A stretch of 64,000 nucleotides of DNA, from positions 683,731 through 747,730 of the forward strand of contig BJOX01000008.1 in NCBI GenBank assembly GCA_009731375.1, given 5' to 3'. The first letter of the stretch is position 1, and each line of letters starts with the position of its first letter. Below the pieces are notes generated by a model, which was given only the letters and a program-made list of their open reading frames with translations, had not been told where the DNA came from and searched no databases. Shown piece by piece: positions 43,855 to 53,000 of this stretch. The position numbers and the translations under genes were made by a program. The DNA comes from Paulinella micropora (Eukaryota; Cercozoa; Imbricatea; Euglyphida).

Positions 43855-44718
43855 ATGGATCCCCAAACCTTTGAGGATTTCACGCATGGTCTCGAAGTCA
43901 ATGCAAACAATAAGGTGCCCTTAGGGGTTATCAACACTGAAGGAATTTGTTTGTTCCGCGCTGGCGATTCAACGGTCCCCAAGATGAATCGTCGTGACAA
44001 AGGCCCACTTTCGAAGACCACTTTGGGCGAAATCCTCAACATCGAACAAGGTGCTACCATGATGTCACGACTCCACCAGAATAACGTGTCGGTTGTCATC
44101 TTTCATTTTAGCCCTCAGAATGGTAGAAATACAGCCCAACTTGTTGCTTCCTCTTTGGTTGGCCCTAACATTGATCCCACCGGCGATATTGGCTATTTTC
44201 GACAAGGAATGGCTTATTATCCCGTCTTTCGCCCGTGGGGATATAGATCTTCATATCTCGGCTTACTTGTGGGAGCGAACCCCAACAAGTCCCCTCTGGC
44301 AGCCGTCCTTGAAGGACAACTTCTATTCCCATGGTGCAGTATGGAAGATCCCACTCCTCAACATATGGAATTCAACCCACAAGTTAAAGAAAGACCGTAC
44401 ATACGCCGTGTTTTTCTACTTCCAACTCGCGAACGCTGCTTCGCTTTACAACACTACTTTCACCGTCTTCCGTGTAATGACCCAATCTGGTTCAAGATCC
44501 TCATTACGGACCATTACTACGATGAAGGAAGTTCATGGAAGGAGATACAAACAGTCAGGGAGCGATCCTACGAATGCGTTGTGGATCTACCACTCAGCTT
44601 CTTTGACAAATATAGCATCACGGCCTACTACACAGACGAGAAGGACGAGCCATTCTTGCATCAATTCTTTATGGGCGGCAATTACATGGGACATTCAGAC
44701 ATAATGAAAGGAGTGTAG
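43855..44718 (+). pseudogene. Unknown ORF C
   Basis: 287 codons in the annotated frame; not recognised. The first third (GVINTEGICLFRAGDS, VSVVIFHFSPQNGR) and last quarter (NDPIWFKILITDHYYDEG, PLSFFDKYSITAYYTDEK) look like a normal globular protein. In the middle (about 44230-44480) another frame reads better (DLHISAYLWERTPTSPLWQP, TYAVFFYFQLANAASLYNTT). A pair of compensating indels is the simplest explanation. A short duplication of 47 bp (ATGGATCCCCAAACC..., 43819 and 43855) precedes the start. Confidence 0.5.
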
Positions 44719-44854
44719 GAACGACCGAACTCGCCGACTCTGAACTCCGTGAATATTTCAAAAAGGCTCCCAACTGGAATGCCTCATCCGGCACACGCAG
44801 AATCATGGATACATTTGAATGTAAGTTCCACGGGGTACGCTACGACCATGTTCC

Positions 44855-46425
44855 ATGGCATCTAGCACAGAATTTTTTTCATGGTCGTCGGAAGCCAAAC
44901 TAGACGCCGATCTAGCGGGGAGATTCACGTGGTCCAACACTCCCACCTTGCTGTCCCATGCTCGACGGATATCATCAATCCGTACTCTCGTGACAAAGGC
45001 CTCCGTGGCTACCCCTACGGAGTTCCGGTTATACGCAAGTATTCGACAGATCATGAACAACAACAACAACGACACTTTCGGAAGTGGGAACAGAACCCCG
45101 ATCTCCCCTCCAATCGCCTATCAACCAGACCCCCATACCCCGCACGGACGATGGACCGATCTCAAGGGAAAGCGAATGGAAATGGTCCCCAGCATGTTCT
45201 ACAAGGAACTGAAAATGAGCACCAACGATCTCGAGCACGAAATTTTGTTGACCAGCGGACCAGGAACATATACAACACTCACGCCTGAAGAGACTAGGGA
45301 AAGTTATCGCATCGGCTATCCTACGTCTACCGCATCCACCCAGGTTTTGATGTTCAGCCATCAGCACCAGGTAACGAACAAAACTCGGTTCAGATCGGTG
45401 ACTCCCCTGAGAAACCCGACGATAAATCTGGTTCTTCATCAAGTTCCAGTTCCTCATCGAGCTAGTTCGAGTTCATCGTCATCGATGTTGGTCCTAGCTC
45501 AGCCTCCATCGGCCCCAGCTCCACCACCATCGGCCCCAGTCCAGCCCGCTGACCCCAATTCAGTCTCCACTGGCTTTAGCTCAGCCACCACCGGCCCCGG
45601 CTCATTCATCAGCGGCCACTGTCTCCGACTCACCGGCCGCACCGTTGCCACAGGCAACTCGTGCGCACCCTGTTCAACCACAGCCCTCATCTGGCTGCAA
45701 GCCGAGTGAAAACAAGAAGCAGAACAACGACGACGACTCGAAAGGCGGTGGACACGGCCCCTTTTCGTCATCGTCGAGCACTTCATCGTCTGGCAGTTCG
45801 TCATCGATGCCGACGACGACTTCGACAGCTGTGGCTTCTCCTCCTCACTCAATGACGCGACGTTCGCAACAACCTCCGAACAAGGACGGCGAAATCGATC
45901 CTCACGGAATTCGATTTCATCCCCTTTCGATTTTCCCTGGCATTTTTCGCCTTCGTTACATAAATCCATCCCTTCGCACAGATATCTGTTTCAACCTTGT
46001 CAAGAGGATCAACCTGTGGCATCATTTAGGTTTCATCACCTCGTATGCTCATGGCAACAGCAATGCAGCCACGGCAACGATCCACGGTAACGCAGACCCT
46101 CGAACAAAAAGTGGAATCTGGAAGAAGGTGGGCTTTTTAGTCAATGAAGGTCAACGAACAGGTAATGCGATCCTGCAACCTCAATCTGACTTTGATAATG
46201 GCGCCCGCGAACATGACTTTCCGGCCCGCGGACGGCGTCTTCGCTTTCCAAGCGGCGACCCGCCAAGGACAACATGCTCGTTGGTGCGAATGCAAAGGCC
46301 CATCATGCGGTTCCAGCAACCACACACTGTCACCATCAACACCCCAGCGTGCATTTAGTGTGTCAGCAATATTAATAAATCCTGCAATTGGCCATCGTCT
46401 ACGACAAGTGAGGAATCGTCGATGA
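44855..46425 (+). pseudogene. Unknown ORF D, frameshifted at least twice
   Basis: The frame from 44855 encodes a globular part (SRTLV-type region, PTEFRLYASIRQIMN, GRWTDLKGKRMEMVPSMFYK). It then becomes a Ser/Pro/Ala-rich stretch. Near 45600 the reading passes to the frame of 45645 (another Ser-rich part, then DPHGIRFHPLSIFPGIFRLR). Near 46150 it passes to a third frame (MAPANMTFRPADGVFAFQAA, RWCECKGPSC) ending about 46425. A Cys cluster lies near the C terminus. No family is recognised. ORFs B, C and D have a similar make-up (globular parts alternating with Ser-rich linkers) and may be one broken polyprotein. Confidence 0.45.
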
Positions 46426-46634
46426 ACTCACTACTTCGTCAACTGTGGTATGATCATCACTTTCTCAGTGGACGCGGCCAAGTACAACAGTTCGGCCGCA
46501 TCAACGGAGTTCTCCCTCTCAAGGATAAACGACACGTATGGAAGACTTAGAGTGATACAGGTAAAATAGTTAATTGTCATTGGGGTGGGCCGGTATGACT
46601 AAATACTATTATTAATTAACAAATTATCCATTAT
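46426..46634. other. Non-coding end of the unknown block
   Basis: Nothing recognised; AT-rich towards 46634. Confidence 0.4.
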
Positions 46635-46732
46635 CCTCTGCACGACGTTTCGACTTCACTAACTAGTTTTCGATTCCGTTCAGAAATGATTTCAAATGAT
46701 TAAGTCAAAGATCTTTTTAGAAAAGATTAACT
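46635..46732. repeat. 98-bp direct repeat, right copy
   Basis: Identical to 35395-35492. Its last base coincides with the first T of the Gypsy1 LTR, so the Gypsy element may have inserted into, and cut off, this copy. Confidence 0.95.
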
Positions 46733-47085
46733 GTAGGCGCAGATAGGTAAATATGTGCTACTTTAATAATACCGGGTATTAAGTCGGACATATTACGAAG
46801 CTCTTCCCAACAGTAATCCCATTGTAGACAGGCAGCGATAGTATTACTAAAAAGGACCGTTACCCTTTTTAGCCCGGATTATATTATCGTTAGGCCGGAC
46901 AACGGGAACTGGTTGTTGTTTGCCTTGGTTGTTTTGGCTTCGCTAGTCTCCCACATTTTCCCACCATCTTTGATCCTTGCTTGTATAAGCTCAAGAAGAT
47001 TGTGTTATTGGCGAAGTTGTTATTATTTGGTTTGTAAAAGGATAGGCATCAATAAATATATTCTTTTATAACAGAACCGATAAAA
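46732..47085 (+). mobile_element. 5' LTR of Gypsy1 copy A
   Basis: Begins TGTAGGCGCAGATAGG and aligns to the 3' LTR fragment at 62384-62537 and to the minus-strand LTR 8956-9310. It contains an AATAAATATATTC stretch near its end, likely the polyadenylation signal region. It is immediately followed by the primer-binding site. The outer end does not show a clear CA, so the boundary at 47085 is approximate. Confidence 0.85.
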
Positions 47086-47086
47086 G

Positions 47087-47096
47087 TGGAGTCCCA
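47087..47096 (+). promoter_or_regulatory. Candidate primer-binding site
   Basis: TGGAGTCCCA follows the LTR. TGG is the expected complement of a tRNA CCA end. The same TGGAGTCC stands 2 bases after the Gypsy2 LTR at 62777, which supports the call. Confidence 0.6.
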
Positions 47097-48757
47097 TGCC
47101 TGTTTTTCTTTTACGCTAAATTTTGGCAGCTCGCCGCACCATTTTCTGGGCAAGAATAAGCAAGGAAAGAGGATTCATTGCACAAGAAACGAAACAGAGA
47201 GACAGAGAGGGGTAGATGTGTCGGTTCTGTACCTATATTGCTCATTTTCTGCCATTCCTAAGCTAGAACGTGTGGCAAACGAACAAACAAGTCTTAATCT
47301 CTGTTGACACCTATACATACCCATCCACTATCTCCTCCACACACACATTACATCCATTTGTAAACACAGTGTGAGGACACCAAAGAGAGATAGGAGCGAA
47401 GGGTAGAGTGTAGTTGGTTGGGTGATAAGGGGTCAAACGTATACTAACAGTAACGAACCCTGTACACACACCTACAAACCACGTCTTGCTCTCTATCTAC
47501 CATCCTATTTCAGACTTTACAGACACCCAATTGTGTCTCCTATCGACAACACACACTCGTTCTGTCATTTATTGCTCACTTCCAAGCATCCATAGGGTGC
47601 AAACGAATCAAGAGCAAACACAAACAGACAGAAAAACAGAAAACGAGTGCTGTGCAACAAAGTCTGTTTGTGCAAACTAGCTCATACTCAACCCTCCTAT
47701 TGCAGCAAATTTGCAGGGGGTAGGGAGGCTAGTCAGTGGCAATATAGGCCAAGCAATAAGGAGCAAAGGTGACGTCACAAGGACGATTCAGTTATCAATT
47801 TTCGCCAATTCCAATTTTGCCGAAATTTTCAGACGAAAAATCACTCTCCTACCTACACACTCTACTTCCATCTCACCCACCTGTACTCAAAAGGTGTCCT
47901 AAGGTCAGAAGAAGGATTCTAGAGCAATACAAGAGTGGTGGCTCACAAAAGAGTCCTACACCACTTTGGGTTTTGTTGTAAATTTTGACATTCCAAATTT
48001 TGTCGAAATCACAAGCAACAAATCACCCTCCTACCTACACATCCCACTCCATTCTCACCCACCTATAACAAATAGGTCTCCAAGGGTCAGAACAAGGATT
48101 CACAAGCAGTACCTCTACTGTGGTTCTCCAAGGAGTCAACACCTACGTTGCACTCGGTCGGTTTCGTTCTAACACACATACACACATACACACACGGAAC
48201 TACCTCAGCTGGAAAGGGAATAAATAATTTTGGAGTCCTCCGAAAGGAACTGGATATCCAACAGAGGGTTCCGAACGAAAACACGGTTCGAGCAGCCGGC
48301 TCTTCTGTCCTTTTCTTCAACCTATTTGGGAAAAGGGGCCGTACCTTCTGACAATTTCGTAAGTATCGTTACCAAACAAACCCTCAGCAACGGAGTCGTG
48401 TCTGTATTTCTAGGGTGCCTCAATTTCTCTGCAACTGGCAGGTGTTAGCCAGGCGTGAGCTTCCCCTACCAAAGGGGGGGGGGGTGAGTAATCTCGCACC
48501 TACTTACACGCATACCTAACAGGCAACGAACGAACCGAACACCAACCGAATAAGCCACACGCTGCTTACTGCAAGACGACCAACAGCAAACGTCTTGACC
48601 AAAACAAAAACAAATTGCTGAAAACCTCGATAAGACTGCCGCCCAAAAGTGCCTTGTCCCCCATACTGACACCTCACCACCTGTTCGTGCAAGACGTATC
48701 CCCAAAAAGAAACGTCTTCAAATCAACGAACCCACTGTGGTGCAGGCATTACCAAAA
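47097..48757 (+). other. Gypsy1 leader with internal tandem repeat
   Basis: A long untranslated leader of about 1.6 kb with no gene. It contains two copies of a segment of about 165 bp (47805-47965 and 47975-48140) sharing CTACCTACACA, TCACCCACCT and AGGATTC. The C/A-rich composition and lack of open frames fit an untranslated or internal-entry leader. Confidence 0.6.
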
Positions 48758-50046
48758 ATGAGTCAGTGGGATTCTCCAGACCAGGATGCCGGACTAGAAG
48801 CCTTGGGCAGCGCGGGGACTGCTAGCAATACGAACGCTGGTGCTGGCCTATTCCAGACACCAGTGCCCATTCGTGATAGCAAGAACACCCCTCAACCCCA
48901 ATCCCCATGGAGGGATGGTAACAACGCTATGCTTGTGGCCCGAACGCCACTTCCATGCGTCCCAGTTCCCACGGCTAATCTGGACATGACGGGAACGCCA
49001 GGGTGGCCTATCTCCCCTGCAGCACCCAACCAACAATATGCCTTCCCTGATGCAGCCCCACATATTCCTAATAATATGTATGGGGACAACACTCACTTGG
49101 CAAGAGCAACCGTGTCGGTAGAAGGTAAAGACAAGGTGGTGGGGTTGACGGCCACGGGTCATCAGTTCATAGATAACCGATCCATCCAGGACCTTCTCAC
49201 GCTGTGGGAGGAGATATGTATGGCCCGAGACCGACTCCTCGATGAGGCTTGGCCAACATACCACTCTCTCATCCCACGTCTGAGACTAACCCTCCATAGC
49301 AGCAAGTACACCAGTGAGAACCCAGCTCTTACTGTCGCTGTCAATGCACTCGATGCTAACCAAGCCGACACTTTCTATTGGCCCAAGGCCACCTACATAA
49401 GCCGTCTCCAGGCTAACCTCAAGACTAGGGCCACAGTCACCCTCAAGGGCCTTGACAACGTCACTGCCGTGTGGGACCGAGCCTTGCTGGAACAGATGCA
49501 ATCATCCCACATACATCAAACGTATACAATGAGCTTGTACACTTCTTTGAAGCAGTGGAAACCGCAACAGACCCTTTCGGCAAAATGTCGGAATTTGCTA
49601 CATGGCTGAAGGTTCCCAACTGCTACGGTGTACTCCTTGACGGCTCAGACTCCGCTCGAGTCCCAATCACACCACACCCGGCTGCGGTCCTCTACATCAT
49701 CAACTACCTAATGGTGGTGGACCTCATCTTGCAAGCCATCTCTGACTGCCTGCGGATACAAGTTGCCGTACACGTCATTAGTGGATCAGGTGAGGGAGGA
49801 ACCCCGATACCGGATGGTAGCTCTATCATTACCTTCCGAAGGGTAACGAGAGCGCGTGGTGTGACGAAGGAGATAGACCTAGACAGAGACTCACACCTAG
49901 AGCGTCGCCAGTCGCCAAAGCCCGAACCCAAAGACGCCAGTCATAAGCGGGTCGACGCGGCACGCAGTGCAGTCAGAGATCAGGTGAACTTTGACTTTGC
50001 TGCCAATCGGCGAGACTCACATATCGTGAAGGCCTTAAGCTCCTAA
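48758..50046 (+). pseudogene. Gypsy1 ORF1, Gag-like (one frameshift)
   Basis: First ATG in frame at 48758 (MSQWDSPDQDAG). A disordered Pro/Asn-rich N terminus is followed by a helical domain (ICMARDRLLDEAWPTYHSLI, RLQANLKTRATVTLKGLDNV). Near 49495 the reading moves to the next frame (NVYNELVHFFEAVETATDPF, YIINYLMVVDLILQAISD), so one indel is present. A basic C-terminal region follows, ending TAA at 50044-50046. The stop overlaps the ATG of ORF2 by one base (TAATG). This would be the structural Gag of the particle. No zinc knuckle is seen. Confidence 0.7.
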
Positions 50047-53000
50047 TGGCTTATGCAGCCCTAGATCGTATTGTGGCAAGTCATGCGCTCACGTGTGCAG
50101 ACGTAAAGCAATTGCTGAACAGCCTTGTTGGTGCGTGGCCGTCCCAAACGCTACTCACTACAGACTGGCATAACTGGCAGGCTTACGGTGAAGACATGGT
50201 CGCCTTGAACAAGATTATCCCCTCGGACTTACCCCATTACATGCTCCGACGGTTTGTGCTAGCCGCAGACTGGGGGTATGTTACACAGCCTCACATCACG
50301 GTCGACCTGGTTCAGGATGCGGCGAGGAGAATGTGGGAGGACGATGTGGCCTATACTTCCATAATCGACCTTCCTCAGAAGCTCCTCACCAACTTAGTGA
50401 AGTCCGACTTCGCTTCACTCCTAATGGCAGTCCTATCCGGAATTGCTAAGGCTGAACCACAACAAGGGCGAACGCATGGTGAGACTTTTGTCCGAAATAT
50501 CCTTACCCGAGCACAGGACTTGGACAATACCAACTTTAAGATCACGCGGTTCCGAACTGACCGTATGTGCGAGGTTGCCACATGGACAAACGCCAGCTTC
50601 GTCTCCTCCATCTTTTCATCCGACAAGGTAGAGAGGGAAAAGCGAGCTGATGTGTTACTCCGAGCCATGATAACCACGGGCAGCACTCTCGAAGACCACC
50701 AGGTCAAATCGGGGCAGACCTTTGACATGTGGACCTTTGTCACCGGCGACAACTGGTCACAACGTCGTCAATCGTGGTCAAGTTCTCCAAGGAGTCCCTA
50801 TAACTCCTCGAGCTCCTCTAGCTCACCGTATGTTCTGCCTCCACCTACCCTTCCATTTGGGGGAGCGACAAACTCGAGCACACCCAGCACCCGACAGTCC
50901 AACCCATACGCGGGGTCATCCAGTCCCAACACTCAGGCCAGTGGAGCGGCACACCCATACCTGCCTCCTCCATTACCGATGCCTTACCCATACTACCCAC
51001 CAACATCGGGCTTCGCGTCCCCACCACCTCCGATGTCGCCACCACCAACATACCCGCCACCAAGGAGCGGAGGCTCATCGGACGGCAAGAAGGGCAAGCG
51101 AAAATATGGTGACGGTGACGGATACGGTCAGGGTGTGGTAAAACCTTTATCGCATCTTCCGCCTATGCCGGGTCCGTACAATAACCCGTTTGGTCTGTTC
51201 AATGAGACCTTCATGGGGCCGTACCATACCAACCCGAGTGCGGAGTGTTGTGACTATATGATGCACTCCGTTGCCTTCAATGCTCTTGACGATTCGAGAC
51301 TATGGGTCGCACCATGCCAATGGTCGAACTCGTGCCAATACCAACACCCACGCCAGGGTCAAGAACGGGTGGAGCCACTGAAGTGGTACATTCACCGTTG
51401 GTATGTTGGCCGGTCCAAGGTCAAGAAGGACGGCAATTGGGTGCCCAATCCTAAGGACAATCCCACTATGGGCCTCCGTATTCCCGACGTCAGACAAGAC
51501 GGAACGACGTTCTTCTTGTTTCCGGGGCAAGACCCGTCCTGGCTTGCCCAGTACTCCGCCGAGGCCAAGAATCGAGTGGCCCAGTACCAAGCCCAGGGTA
51601 AAAAGTACGATGAGGTGGCATGCTATATGCCAGGGAAGGAACACCTAATCGGTAAAACATATATACATACACACCCCCACCGACCTGAGCTGCCCCTATG
51701 CTTAATGCAGGCGCCAAAAAGGCAAAGACGGGGAAGAGGAAGAACAAGACCCGATAGTCTTGCACTCACCAAAGCGGTGACGTCTGTGTCAGCATCACGA
51801 GGCACCTTGCCCTCGGGAGCGCCCTCCTTGCAACCGAGCGAGACAATGGTGACCCGTGGCGACCAACAGCCAAAGGCGCCCAACACGGGGACAGCCGTCG
51901 AACAGCCATACCCAGTGGCTCCGACTCCTCTTCTTCCGGTCCCGGCCCAACTGCCGAAGGACACGTTGTATAAACCAATAGAGGCTACGACCTCACCGAT
52001 AGTAGATAGCGTTGAGACGAGGGATAAGGATATAAAGATGGGTAGCGACGACAACCGTCGGGAGCGTGTGCCGAACGAGCCGGCCGCGGTCGCTGATCTC
52101 AACATAGAGGTCGGTTTACTCAATCCCTTACCCAAAGACACCGTCGCAAAGGCGACGCCTGCCGTTGATCCTGACACGATCACATCAAGTACATGTGATG
52201 GGAGGGCACCCAATACGCCCTCGGACCCTCGCGTAAGACGCGCGAGACCTACCAGTGTCCAGCAGGTAGCAAAACCCGCTCCTTTTGTGAACAAGGTAAA
52301 TAAAACGTATGCAGGGGCGAAATCATACATTCATAATACTCACATAAGGCCTTCCCTATTGGGCCGGCGTGCCAGATTGACCAGAGGCACAGTCATCGGG
52401 TCCGATATAAATCACCCACGCATACCACGCCCAGACGACAAGGCTATCCAATCATTGCCGGTCGGGTACTCTCCTTCACCTTTTCGAACGACGACCACCA
52501 TGGTCTTACCCACCTCCCATGGGAACAAAACCATTGCCCCATCTGTCCTACGTCAACTGGGGCTCAATCCACTGCACAACTCTGGCCAACTCAGCGCAGC
52601 GGCGCGAACACAAGCGCGACAGTTTGCTGAGATGGCCTTGGTAACCCGAGCTACACCAGTAGACCTCCCACCAGCGGAGGCACGTGACATGAGTTATACC
52701 AGACTATACTGGAAAGAACTCAACGGCTATCTAGATACCGGAAATGATAGCATGGCTCAAATCACGTTTGCAGGCAGTCGATTCATCGACAAATATGGAC
52801 GCCTGTTCAATTTTGGTAAGACAGGCACACTCGGTTACATCCGGGGTGCCAACGACCAACGGAGCGAAATCATAGGTCGCGTTCCATTGATGATCAAATT
52901 CCCATCCGGGATGTCTTACACCATACACGTCCTAGTCGTCCCAGACTTCCCAGGCACTATTGTCTTAGGCAAACCCGACCTAAAGATGATGGATGCACAA

